Shown here one piece after another: positions 1-8,762 of a stretch of 54,670 nt of DNA. The notes below the pieces were generated by a model. The model saw only the letters and a program-made list of their open reading frames with translations, had not been told where the DNA came from and did no database searches. The number at the start of each line of letters is the position of its first letter. Position 1 is the stretch's first letter. The position numbers and the translations under genes are program-made. This DNA is from Defluviitaleaceae bacterium (lineage in GTDB: Bacteria > Bacillota > Clostridia > Lachnospirales > WQUN01), in the NCBI GenBank assembly GCA_009779755.1, contig WRDO01000020.1, forward strand, positions 1 to 54,670, written 5' to 3'.

Positions 1-46
1 TGAATCCCATCTTTTCGACACTCCGTTCCTTCATTCTCATGCCTAT

Positions 47-75
47 ATTATACCATTTATGTCAGTTTATGTCTT
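47..75 (-). promoter_or_regulatory. Promoter for a leftward gene starting at the window edge
   Basis: On the minus strand a perfect TATAAT (47-52) lies 17 bases from an AAGACA -35-like box (70-75). Downstream on that strand is a GGAG ribosome site (about 20-24) and an ATG at 10-8, so a leftward gene probably begins here and leaves the window after three codons (Met-Gly-Phe). The -35 match is modest. Confidence 0.4.
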
Positions 76-199
76 TCCTTTCTCATTCCCCTCCGGCCTC
101 ATTCCCCTTTCCCGACGGTTTCCAAGACAAAGTCATAACAAATGTACCGATGCGTATGTTATATTAACGCGGCAGCAAACGACCGAGGCAGCTACGAGC

Positions 200-430
200 C
201 AAGGACGGGTTTTGCCTTCCCCGGGAAGGGATTTTCGGATCCTTAAACGGGGCGCACCGCGCCGCGCCGGCTATTCCTCAAAATGTATGCCGCACCCCTC
301 AACACCGCACCGCCGCCAAGCCCCAAGGAAGGGGGTGGCGTATCCCGCCAAGAGCTCAGCAGGATACGCAACCCATGTGCACACCTTCCCCAAGGCACGG
401 CAACCAAGCCCTCATGAGGCAATGCTTACG
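200..430. other. Gene-free GC-rich segment with inverted repeats
   Basis: No convincing gene lies between 1 and 575. Inside it is a perfect 8-bp inverted repeat, GCGTATCC at 338-345 and GGATACGC at 362-369, around a 16-base loop, with further imperfect complementarity outside it (for example the runs near 325-337 and 382-395). The segment is richer in GC than the surrounding intergenic sequence, which suggests a structured RNA or the remnant of one. I could not match it to SRP RNA, RNase P, tmRNA, 6S RNA or a riboswitch from recognised core motifs. Confidence 0.25.
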
Positions 431-483
431 TTAACCGGTTACGACATGACAAAAATAAAAACATCCCCCCATAAGGACCCATA

Positions 484-522
484 CGCCTTGTGCAATTGTT
501 TGATTGCGCAGGGCGTTTTTTT
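484..522 (+). terminator. Rho-independent terminator
   Basis: Two 13-base arms (484-496 and 503-515) pair with a few G-U pairs around a 6-base loop and are followed by seven T residues (516-522). It ends a rightward transcript entering from upstream and insulates the restriction-modification gene at 576. Confidence 0.8.
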
Positions 523-575
523 GTATATAATCAATGCCAAAGCATAACTAACCATACAATCATCAGGGGTGGGGT

Positions 576-3500
576 ATGACGTTTAACGACGTTATTAATA
601 AGTACCGCGAAATCTCCTTTTCCGAACGTGATAAAGGGACGCGCTTCGAACGGTTGATGCGGGCTTTTTTACTAACCGACCCCAAGTACGCTCATCAGCT
701 AAAGCATTGCTGGCTGTGGGAGAATTTTTTCGCCCGCGAAGAACTGGGCGGAAAAGACACGGGCATTGATATCGTAGCCCAAACCCACAACGGCGAATTT
801 TGGGCGGTGCAATGCAAGCTCCGCGATGAAAGCCACTACACGACCAAACCCGAGGTTGACACGTTCCTGTCCACTTCAAGCAGGTTGTTTACGAACCAAG
901 ACGGAAGTAAAGTCACCTTCTCCCTGCGGGTATGGATATCCACAAATATAAATTGGAACGGTAACGCGGATAACGCGGTATTAAACCAAGCCATTCCCGT
1001 AATCCGTATACATACAGGCGATTTGTTAAAATCCCCCGTCGATTGGAAAAAGCTCGAAAACGGCGTACACGGCGAACAAGCGCGGACGAAACGCCATACC
1101 CTGCTTCCCCACCAGTCGGAAGTCGTAAACAAAGCAACGGAATATTTCAAAACCGCCGACCGGGGTAAATTAATTATGGCTTGCGGTACGGGCAAGACTT
1201 TCACGGCACTTAAAATCATGGAACGCGAAGCGGATAATTTCGCCCTCGTTTTGGTTCCGTCAATCGCCTTGGTGGGGCAGGTGCTGGGCGAATGGACAGC
1301 CCATTGTGACCAACCCATAAACGCCGTATGCGTATGCTCCGACCCTAAGATTACGCAAACACGAAACAAAAATAACCACGATATTAACGGATCAAGCGTT
1401 GTTGACCTGGCTGCGCCCGCTACCACCGACCCCGAGCGCATTATTAAGCTATACAACGGCTTTAATCATGAAAACCCCACAATAATCTTTTCAACCTATC
1501 ATTCCATCGAAGCGATTAAAGACGCGCAGGCATTGGGCTTGCCCCAATTCGGTTTAATCGTGTGCGACGAAGCCCACCGTACCACGGGCGTAACCCTATC
1601 GGGTGAGGATGAATCGGCCTTCGTCCGCGTACACGACAATGATTATATGCAAGCGAAAAAACGGCTGTACATGACCGCCACCCCCAGGATTTACACCAGC
1701 GACAGCAAAGAAAAAGCCGAACAGCATTCCGCCGTTTTGTGTTCTATGGATAATGAAAATATTTACGGCGGGGAAATCTATAAAATCGGCTTCGGCGAAG
1801 CGGTAGACAAAGAGTTGCTTACGGATTACAAGGTGCTGGTCTTTACCGTCAGCGATGCGGACGTACCCACAGCCTTGCAGGAATCGATTGCGAACATCAA
1901 CGCCCACGGTAAAAATCCGAAAAAAGGCGTTTTGGAAGTGGACGACGGCGGCAAGATTATCGGATGTATCAACGCCCTGTCCAAACAGTTATGGGGAGAC
2001 GGGAGCGAAACCTTAGCGAAGACAGACCCCAAGCCCATGAAGCGTGCCGTGGCTTTTTGCCGTACCATTGAGGCATCCAAAGCGATAACCAACCTATTTA
2101 ACGAACAAACCGAAAAATATATAAACGAACTCCCGGCGGAACGGCGCGATAAAATCGTGGGTATCGAAGCCATGCACATAGACGGCTCCATGAACGCGCC
2201 CCACCGCGAGGAACGCTTAAATTGGTTAAAGTCCAACCAAAGCCAAGAGAATTGCAAAGTCTTGAACAACGTGCGCTGCCTAAGCGAAGGAGTGGACGTA
2301 CCCGCTTTGGACGCGGTCATGTTCCTTTCCTCGCGCAAATCGAAAATCGACATCGTGCAATCCGTCGGGCGCGTCATGCGCAATGCCCCGGGTAAGAATT
2401 GCGGCTATATCATCATCCCCGTGGTGGTCCCGTCCGCAGTGAACCCGGAAGAAGCCTTGGAAGACGATTCCCGTTACGGTGTGATTTGGGATGTATTAAA
2501 CGGCCTCCGCGCCCACGACGAACGCTTCGAATCCAAAATCAATAAAATCGAATTAAACAAAAACCGCGACGAAAGCCTTTTGGTGGGCGGTTTGGTAGGC
2601 GGCGGCACCCCTCACGAAAGAGACATCCCCGACGCGGTACCCAACCCCGCATCCATGTATGTGCAAATGTCCCTCGAAAATTTCCGTCAATTACAAAGCA
2701 TCATCTACGCCCGCATCGTTAAGAAAGTGGGTTCCAAGCCCTATTGGGAAGAATGGGCGAAGTCCGTCGCCGACATAGCCGAGCGGCAAATCGCACACAT
2801 AACCGAAGCCGTACAAACGGAGGGTATGGAGGAAACTTTCAACGAATTCTTAATCGAAATGCGCTCCAGCATCGACTCCGGCATAACGCCGGAACGTGCC
2901 ATCGAAATGCTGGCGCAGCACATGATAACCGCGCCCGTATTTGACGCGCTGTTTGAAAATTACGCCTTCGCAAAGAACAACGCGATTTCCATCGCCATGG
3001 ATTTATTGTTGGACGAGCTCCGCCAAAAGAGTAACCTCGCGGAGGATACGAAGGAGCTGCAAGCCTTCTATGACACCGTGCGCATGAAGGCAAAAGGCAT
3101 CGACAACGCCAAGGGACGGCAAAAAGTCATCGTCGAGCTGTACAACAACTTTTTTAAAACCGCATTCAAAAAGATGACCGAAATGCTCGGCATCGTCTAC
3201 ACCCCCGTGGAAGTGGTGGACTTTATCGTACGCTCCGCCGACGATGTACTGCGCGCGGAATTTGGGCGCGGGCTGACGGACGAAGGGGTAAACATCTTCG
3301 ACCCCTTTACAGGCACGGGTACGTTTATCACGCGGCTTTTTGAATCGGGATTGATTAAAAAAGAGGACCTTCCTCGCAAATACGCAAGCGAAATCTTCGC
3401 CAACGAAATCGTCCTGCTCGCCTACTACATCGCCAGCGTCAACATAGAAAACACCTACCACGACGCGGTGGGTATCGACGAATACCAACCCTTCGGCGGC

Positions 3501-5405
3501 ATTGCCCTCACCGATACCTTCCAGGCATGGGAGGAAGGCGGCATCGCCTTCAGCCACTTCGACCAGAACTGCGAACGCCTAAAGCGGCAAAACGAATCTC
3601 CGATAACGGTTATTTTCGGCAACCCGCCGTATTCAGTCGGGCAGAAGTCGGCTAACGATGATGCGAAGAATAAGGAGTATCCCACGCTCGATGTTTCCAT
3701 ATCCGAAAGTTATGCGAAATTATCCACGGCGGTAAATAAAAACGCCCTCTACGACAGCTACATCCGAGCTTTCCGTTATGCCACCGATAGGTTGCGCGGC
3801 GGCGACGGGATTGTATGCTTCGTGTCCAACGGCTCGTGGCTGGACGGTAACAGCACGGCAGGGTTTAGGAAATCCTTGGAACGGGAATTTGCGAAAATAT
3901 ATGTATTTAACCTGCGAGGGAACCAACGCACCAGCGGGGAGTTAAGCCGTAGGGAAGGCGGAAAAATATTCGGCAGCGGGTCGCGTACACCCGTGTCGGT
4001 TACATTGCTGGTCAAGCGGCAAGGGTATGAAGGAAAAGCGGAAATCCTGTATAGCGATATCGGGGATTATTTAAAGCGGGAAGAAAAATTAGACATACTC
4101 GCGAAGCGCGGAACTTTTGCAAATGTTGATATGGAACTCGTACAACTTGAACCCAATGAACACGGCGATTGGATAACCGAACGCGATGAAGCGTTCGGGC
4201 ATTTTATACCGCTGGCGAGTGAAAAGAAATTTGATGTTGGTGCGCAGAGTATGTTTTTAGTTCATTCGAGGGGATATGCGACAGCGAAAGACGCATGGCT
4301 TTATAATTGTTCATTAACAACATTGAAAAGTAATGTAAAAACAATGATTAATTTTTACAACACACAAATTGGATTGCCGACGGTATCTTATGATGCAACA
4401 AAAATATCGTGGTCGCGTAGTTTGTTAGAAGATTGTGCAAGGAAAAAAACAATAGAATTAAATGAAAATAAATTTGGTATTGCGTTATACAGACCATTTA
4501 ATAAAGAATTTATGTACTTCGGTGAACGGGTGATTGACCAACGTTATCAATTCGATAAATTTTTTCCAACTAATGATTCAATAAATTTAATAATTATTAC
4601 TTGTAGCATAGGTGATAATAAAGAATTTTCTTGTTTAGTTTCTGATAAATATATTGATTTACATTGTATTGGAACTTCCCAATGCTTCCCCCTCTACTAC
4701 TACGAACCCACTCAATCCAGAGGTAAGGGTGCGGTTATGCAAACCCAAATGACCCTTGATGATACCGAAGCCGAACCCGAATACATCCGCAAAGACGGCA
4801 TCAGTGACTTCATATTCAACCAAGCCCGCACGCGCTACGGGCGCAACCTCATCAAGGAAGATATCTTCTACTATGTATATGGCTTCCTCCATCATCCCGC
4901 ATACCGCACAACCTTCGCCGATGACCTAAAAAAATCCCTTCCCCGCATCCCCTTGGTGGAAACCGCCGAGGACTTTTGGGCATTCTCCAAAGCCGGGCGC
5001 GAGCTTGCACACCTTCACCTCAATTACGAAAACGAACCACCCCCACCCGAAGTCACCGTCAAAGGCGACCGTTCCCGCCTACACGTAGAAAAGATGCGTT
5101 TCTTATCCAAGGAACGTAAAGACACCATCCTCTACAACCCCCACATCACCATCGAAAACATCCCACCCAAAGCCTACGAATACATCGTCAACGGCAAATC
5201 CGCCATCGAGTGGATAATCGAACGTTACCAAATCAAAACCGACAAAGCCAGCGGCATCACCAACAACCCCAATCATTACGCCGAGGAAAATAACAAGCCG
5301 TCGTATATCCTAGACTTGCTGCTGTCCGTAATCGCTGTGAGTGTAAAAACGCAGGGGATAGTAGAGGGGTTGCCGGACTTTTCATTACAAGACACAGTAT
5401 TTTAA
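576..5405 (+). CDS. Type ISP restriction-modification enzyme (single polypeptide nuclease-helicase-methyltransferase)
   Basis: A 1609-residue protein with the layout of LlaGI/LlaBIII enzymes, which methylate adenine at their site and otherwise translocate and cut DNA. In order: an Mrr-like PD-(D/E)XK nuclease (GGKDTGID at 58-65, QCK at 79-81); an SF2 helicase with Walker A ACGTGKT near 202-208, DEAH near 331, MTATP, and a motif VI like SVGRVMRN; a coupling region; an N6-adenine methyltransferase with motif I DPFTGTGTF near 908 and NPPY at about 1016-1019; then a C-terminal target-recognition region. Length matches the family (about 1570-1610). The ATG follows a GGGGTGGGG run. Codons for roughly residues 1218-1368 are much richer in AT than the rest, as if the specificity region was exchanged. 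A kinase gene follows after 18 bases and may be co-transcribed. Confidence 0.93.
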   Translation: MTFNDVINKYREISFSERDKGTRFERLMRAFLLTDPKYAHQLKHCWLWENFFAREELGGKDTGIDIVAQTHNGEFWAVQCKLRDESHYTTKPEVDTFLSTSSRLFTNQDGSKVTFSLRVWISTNINWNGNADNAVLNQAIPVIRIHTGDLLKSPVDWKKLENGVHGEQARTKRHTLLPHQSEVVNKATEYFKTADRGKLIMACGTGKTFTALKIMEREADNFALVLVPSIALVGQVLGEWTAHCDQPINAVCVCSDPKITQTRNKNNHDINGSSVVDLAAPATTDPERIIKLYNGFNHENPTIIFSTYHSIEAIKDAQALGLPQFGLIVCDEAHRTTGVTLSGEDESAFVRVHDNDYMQAKKRLYMTATPRIYTSDSKEKAEQHSAVLCSMDNENIYGGEIYKIGFGEAVDKELLTDYKVLVFTVSDADVPTALQESIANINAHGKNPKKGVLEVDDGGKIIGCINALSKQLWGDGSETLAKTDPKPMKRAVAFCRTIEASKAITNLFNEQTEKYINELPAERRDKIVGIEAMHIDGSMNAPHREERLNWLKSNQSQENCKVLNNVRCLSEGVDVPALDAVMFLSSRKSKIDIVQSVGRVMRNAPGKNCGYIIIPVVVPSAVNPEEALEDDSRYGVIWDVLNGLRAHDERFESKINKIELNKNRDESLLVGGLVGGGTPHERDIPDAVPNPASMYVQMSLENFRQLQSIIYARIVKKVGSKPYWEEWAKSVADIAERQIAHITEAVQTEGMEETFNEFLIEMRSSIDSGITPERAIEMLAQHMITAPVFDALFENYAFAKNNAISIAMDLLLDELRQKSNLAEDTKELQAFYDTVRMKAKGIDNAKGRQKVIVELYNNFFKTAFKKMTEMLGIVYTPVEVVDFIVRSADDVLRAEFGRGLTDEGVNIFDPFTGTGTFITRLFESGLIKKEDLPRKYASEIFANEIVLLAYYIASVNIENTYHDAVGIDEYQPFGGIALTDTFQAWEEGGIAFSHFDQNCERLKRQNESPITVIFGNPPYSVGQKSANDDAKNKEYPTLDVSISESYAKLSTAVNKNALYDSYIRAFRYATDRLRGGDGIVCFVSNGSWLDGNSTAGFRKSLEREFAKIYVFNLRGNQRTSGELSRREGGKIFGSGSRTPVSVTLLVKRQGYEGKAEILYSDIGDYLKREEKLDILAKRGTFANVDMELVQLEPNEHGDWITERDEAFGHFIPLASEKKFDVGAQSMFLVHSRGYATAKDAWLYNCSLTTLKSNVKTMINFYNTQIGLPTVSYDATKISWSRSLLEDCARKKTIELNENKFGIALYRPFNKEFMYFGERVIDQRYQFDKFFPTNDSINLIIITCSIGDNKEFSCLVSDKYIDLHCIGTSQCFPLYYYEPTQSRGKGAVMQTQMTLDDTEAEPEYIRKDGISDFIFNQARTRYGRNLIKEDIFYYVYGFLHHPAYRTTFADDLKKSLPRIPLVETAEDFWAFSKAGRELAHLHLNYENEPPPPEVTVKGDRSRLHVEKMRFLSKERKDTILYNPHITIENIPPKAYEYIVNGKSAIEWIIERYQIKTDKASGITNNPNHYAEENNKPSYILDLLLSVIAVSVKTQGIVEGLPDFSLQDTVF

Positions 5406-5423
5406 TAAAAAGGAAGGGTTGTT

Positions 5424-7064
5424 ATGTTTGCCATAAACGATATGGAAATAACCCTCGAAAGTTTTAAGCATGGGTTAACAAGACGTGCTACAGGAGGCGA
5501 TTATAATAATGTCGAATATCAGCAAATACGAAGTTTTTTAATTGATAAAACTGAAATTAACTACTTAATACCAAAGTTTCTTAAAATATGTAATACAGCA
5601 GATGAATTTTGGCAATTCATAAAAACAGAATTTAATAATTATGCTGATAGACGAGCTTACTTAGCGACAGAAATTAATCCATTAATTGATTTTTTTGTTG
5701 ATGTTAAAAATAAAGAAATTTCAAAAAAAATAAATTCAAATTCGTATGAGTTGGGAAAAGAGCTTGGACGAGGTAGATTTGGAGTGGTATATAAATATCA
5801 TCATGTTTTATTAAATATGCCTTTTGCGATAAAAGTATTTGACCCTATATTCGTTTCAGAAGACGAAAAAATTGAAGGAGAAAAGCGATTTTTTAGAGAG
5901 GCAAAAATGTTGTTTGGATTGAAACATGAAAATATTGCTAGTATATATGACATTGGATTAATTGGTGGAAAACCATTTATACAACTTGAATATGTTGAGG
6001 GGAGAACACTTCAAAAATGTATTACAACGAAAGGAAGTGTTTCATTTGAACGTTCAAAAAAACCAATAAAAGGAATTATACAAGGATTATGTCATGCCCA
6101 TGATTGCGGAATTATTCATAGAGATTTAAAACCAAGCAATATAATGGTTATGAACGATGGGTTAATAAAAATAATTGACTTCGGAATAAGTGCATATATC
6201 GAAACCGCAGACCATACAAAATTGACAACAACTGGAAAAAATGTTGGTGGCGGTCACTATCATGATCCTTATATAAGTGAAAATCCGGCATTGCGCGATG
6301 TTCGAAGCGATATATATTCACTAGGTGCAGTATGGTTTTTTATATTAACAAGTCGTGACCCATCGCCCGATGCACGAAATATCTTAATAAATTCGGGTAA
6401 TGTGACACCAGCACAGGCTGATATAGTGTTGCGTTGTCTTAATTCAAAAATTGAAGAAAGATTTGTTAATTGCGATGAATTATTTAATTTATTATTTGAA
6501 AATCAAAATAAAACAGATACTACGACAAGCAAACGACTTTCAGGAAATAATATAACATTGGTAACACGAAAAAGTATCATAAAATATTTCTCTAAAACAA
6601 CTTCTGATTTTATTTTTCATGGTGAACTGGAAGTTATTGATTTTTTACAATGTTTATATGATTTAAAGAATATACCTTCCGAAAATCCAAATTTCGAATC
6701 TTTTGAAGATGAATTGCTGGATATTATTTATAACAATGCAGAATTAGATGAACAAGAAAAATATTCATGGAAAGATTATAATTTTCAAGATTATTACAAT
6801 AAAACATATAAACACTTGGGGTGGAATTGGATATTTTCACAAGAACCATTGGGTCTAAGAAAAGGAAATGATGATATATTACTGCGATTTATATGCAAAA
6901 TGCTTCATCCGGAAGTTCGGGATTGGCAGGATAAAACGATGCGAATATTATGCGAAACCGTAGTTGGTGATTTAAATGACCTTTTAAAGGAAGACGGATA
7001 TATTCTTTATGAAGCAAGCCAAATATCCGGAAGACCAGTATATTCATATAAATTTTGTTATTAA
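5424..7064 (+). CDS. Ser/Thr protein kinase with defence-type flanking domains
   Basis: A 546-residue Hanks-type kinase. Visible: glycine loop GRGRFG (115-120), Lys137 in AIKVF, Glu159, catalytic loop HRDLKPSN (232-239), DFG (252-254) and SDIYSLGAVW. No membrane segment or PASTA domain is seen, so it should be cytosolic. The first 95 residues hold FWQFIK and YADRRAYL, and the last 60 hold LHPEVRDW and ISGRPVYSY. From memory these resemble modules found beside abortive-infection proteins, but I cannot name the families with certainty. The position 18 bases after a restriction-modification gene supports a phage-defence role, as known for staphylococcal Stk2; this is inference. The gene is strongly AT-rich compared with its upstream neighbour, a sign of separate acquisition. 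Kinase call sure; role moderate. Confidence 0.85.
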   Translation: MFAINDMEITLESFKHGLTRRATGGDYNNVEYQQIRSFLIDKTEINYLIPKFLKICNTADEFWQFIKTEFNNYADRRAYLATEINPLIDFFVDVKNKEISKKINSNSYELGKELGRGRFGVVYKYHHVLLNMPFAIKVFDPIFVSEDEKIEGEKRFFREAKMLFGLKHENIASIYDIGLIGGKPFIQLEYVEGRTLQKCITTKGSVSFERSKKPIKGIIQGLCHAHDCGIIHRDLKPSNIMVMNDGLIKIIDFGISAYIETADHTKLTTTGKNVGGGHYHDPYISENPALRDVRSDIYSLGAVWFFILTSRDPSPDARNILINSGNVTPAQADIVLRCLNSKIEERFVNCDELFNLLFENQNKTDTTTSKRLSGNNITLVTRKSIIKYFSKTTSDFIFHGELEVIDFLQCLYDLKNIPSENPNFESFEDELLDIIYNNAELDEQEKYSWKDYNFQDYYNKTYKHLGWNWIFSQEPLGLRKGNDDILLRFICKMLHPEVRDWQDKTMRILCETVVGDLNDLLKEDGYILYEASQISGRPVYSYKFCY

Positions 7065-7097
7065 AATAAACATACCATGATACGAGGTGAATGTAAA

Positions 7098-7379
7098 TTG
7101 CGCTTTGAATGGGATCCGGATAAAAGAAAACAAAACGCAATAAAACACGGTGTGACATTTAAAGAAGCCGAAAGTGTTTTTGATGACGAAAACGCGATTA
7201 CTTTAGAGGATATTGGTCATTCTATTAATGAAGAACGGTTTATAATCATAGGAATGAGTATATATCCCCGTGAAATTACCGTTTGTCATTGTTATCGCAA
7301 CGATGATATCATCAGAATTGTTTCCGCAAGAAAAGCAACAAAAAAAGAAATCCAACTATATGAGGAGGGATTGATGTGA
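7098..7379 (+). CDS. BrnT-family toxin (DUF497), ribonuclease-like
   Basis: About 93 residues with the BrnT signature: FEWDPDKRKQNAIKHGV near the start, a central FIIIG strand, CHCYR, and the closing RIVSARKATKKE. BrnT toxins are RelE-fold ribonucleases neutralised by an antitoxin encoded just downstream, as is the case here. The best start is TTG at 7098, because GAGGTG at 7084-7089 sits at the right distance from it; an in-frame ATG at 7077 lies upstream of that site and has no ribosome site of its own. The gene is AT-rich like the kinase before it and overlaps the next gene by four bases. Confidence 0.82.
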   Translation: MRFEWDPDKRKQNAIKHGVTFKEAESVFDDENAITLEDIGHSINEERFIIIGMSIYPREITVCHCYRNDDIIRIVSARKATKKEIQLYEEGLM

Positions 7380-7732
7380 TGAATGAATATAATAAAGTAG
7401 ATTTTACAAAGGGAATTAAGAATCCATATTTTAATAAATTAAACAGAAAGGTAGATGTTATTGTGGATAATAAGGTTGTTACCGTTCCCGTAAGGCATAC
7501 ATCCTACGATGTTTTTAGTGAACTAGCACGCCACACAAATGAAACACCGGAAATTATTATGAGGCGTTTATTTATGGATTTTGTTACAGAACTGGGTAAA
7601 GCGTCAATTGATGTTGTTGAAGAGGTTGGACAGACGGCAATAAAATCTGACTATGACAAAAAAATATTTAAATTAGCCTCTTTATTAGCAAAAGTGGGTA
7701 TAGATACTATTAACTATGTTGCAAACGAATAA
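7376..7732 (+). CDS. Probable antitoxin partner of the BrnT-like toxin
   Basis: A 118-residue protein starting at GTG 7376 or ATG 7379, both behind GGAGG (7363-7370) and overlapping the toxin stop. The first half has the pattern IKNPYFNKL, also seen in the second BrnT partner at 17765 (RKNPYADKI), followed by a strand-like VDVIV and a helical SYDVFSELAR segment. The family is not certain; the call rests on position, overlap and the shared KNPY motif. It may also carry the DNA-binding part used in autoregulation, but no classic helix-turn-helix is obvious. Confidence 0.6.
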   Translation: MMNEYNKVDFTKGIKNPYFNKLNRKVDVIVDNKVVTVPVRHTSYDVFSELARHTNETPEIIMRRLFMDFVTELGKASIDVVEEVGQTAIKSDYDKKIFKLASLLAKVGIDTINYVANE

Positions 7733-7832
7733 TAAATATAATAAAAATCAAACCGAAGCGAATCACCCATTATACATCGAGGATGAATTAACGATTTCAA
7801 TTCAAATACAAAGCAAAGAGGATGTGTACACA

Positions 7833-8099
7833 ATGCCCACACTAAGTATGTTCTATGGTATCATCGTAAGAATGTTCAATGAAAAAGGCGGTAAACACCA
7901 CTTACCTCATGTACATGCAATGTACAGCGGAAAAGAAGTGGTCGTAACGCTTGACGGAAATATCCTCGAAGGAAAGTTCCCCGGAAAACAAATGAAATTA
8001 TTACTGGCTTGGTTGGAAATTCATTATGAAGAATTAGTAGCAAATTGGGAACTATTGTCCGGTGGTGAAACTTCTTTTAAGATCGACCCGTTAAAGTAG
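7833..8099 (+). CDS. DUF4160 protein
   Basis: Starting at ATG 7833 this gives 88 residues beginning MPTLSMFYGIIVRMF, followed by HLPHVHAMYSG, typical of DUF4160. An in-frame ATG at 7716 would add 39 residues that do not fit the family and overlap the previous gene; AGAGG at 7817-7821 supports 7833. The family is usually found directly before a DUF2442 gene, as here, and such pairs are suspected toxin-antitoxin-like modules, but the function is unproven. Confidence 0.75.
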   Translation: MPTLSMFYGIIVRMFNEKGGKHHLPHVHAMYSGKEVVVTLDGNILEGKFPGKQMKLLLAWLEIHYEELVANWELLSGGETSFKIDPLK

Positions 8100-8107
8100 G
8101 TGAATTT

Positions 8108-8344
8108 ATGAACCCGCGTCCGATTGCCGTTAAACCGTTAAATGGGTTTAAATTGCTCGTTACATTTAAAAATAATGAACAAAAAATCTTTGACATTAAC
8201 CCTTTATTGGATATTCCCATGTACCGGAAATTAAAAGATAACAACTTATTTTTTCAAGCAAAAGTGGATGGTATGTGCGTTTATTGGAATGATGATATTG
8301 ACATATGCCCTGATATGCTGTACGAAAACTCTGTTTCTCTATAA
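8108..8344 (+). CDS. DUF2442 protein
   Basis: A 78-residue protein with the DUF2442 pattern: PIAVKPLNGFKLLVTF, then FDINPLLD and YWNDDIDICPDMLYENS. An AGGTGA ribosome site overlaps the upstream stop region (8098-8103). It forms a two-gene unit with the DUF4160 gene. DUF2442 domains have a small mixed fold and are often toxin-antitoxin neighbours; no activity can be read from the sequence. Confidence 0.78.
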   Translation: MNPRPIAVKPLNGFKLLVTFKNNEQKIFDINPLLDIPMYRKLKDNNLFFQAKVDGMCVYWNDDIDICPDMLYENSVSL

Positions 8345-8544
8345 GTATAAAATTAAAAACTTCAACGGTATTAAAAGCATACTTTGGCGGGTTATATGGA
8401 GGCGTTGGCAACGACGATGAAGCCATGCGTACTTTCTTTACTTCCGCTACCTATCGAGCTCTTAACGAGCCGGAAACGGGGCTGTGTTATGAAATGTTCG
8501 AAGCGATTTATGAAATGTTCCTTGAGGAAGTGGGGGAGAAATGA
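8345..8544 (+). pseudogene. 3' remnant of a small accessory gene
   Basis: The frame that stops at 8542-8544 is open back past 8345 and encodes a protein-like stretch (YFGGLYGGV, then TFFTSATYRALNEPETGL, then YEMFLEEVGEK), but it has no start codon with a ribosome site; the first in-frame ATG is near 8426, leaving about 39 residues. The stop overlaps the next ATG as in a real operon (ATGA). It therefore looks like the C-terminal end of a gene whose 5' part was lost when the DUF4160/DUF2442 pair arrived upstream. The family is not recognised. Confidence 0.5.
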
Positions 8545-8762
8545 ATTATAAACAGATAATCGATCCCGTCGTTTTCTTGCAAGCCCATTTTTCAAGAGCG
8601 TTCATGAAGCGTCATAATTTGACAACGCGGGAATTTTTAGATTTGGACAAGGAAAAGGACATTATAGGATTTCTTCGGGTTGGATATGAACCTTTTCATT
8701 TAATGGGTGACGAGGGTGTACTTGAAGAAATGGATGCCTATGTTTATGGGTTACCTAAATAA
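8541..8762 (+). CDS. Small DUF3791-like protein
   Basis: A 73-residue protein (MNYKQIIDPVVFLQAHF, then LDLDKEKDIIGFLRVGYEPFH) that resembles DUF3791 proteins, small ORFs common in Clostridia next to toxin-like genes. It is translationally coupled by ATGA overlap to the remnant before it, with GGGGGAG as ribosome site. Its own stop overlaps the next start (TAATG). Function unknown. Confidence 0.6.
   Translation: MNYKQIIDPVVFLQAHFSRAFMKRHNLTTREFLDLDKEKDIIGFLRVGYEPFHLMGDEGVLEEMDAYVYGLPK

Noticed and set aside
200..430. SRP RNA, RNase P RNA, tmRNA or 6S RNA
   Set aside because: None of the core motifs (for example the SRP GGAAGGAAGCAGC loop or the RNase P GAGGAAAGTCC) is present on either strand.
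59..547. 162-residue open frame at the window start
   Set aside because: It has no ribosome site, unnatural Pro/Arg-rich composition, and runs through inverted repeats and the terminator at 484-522.
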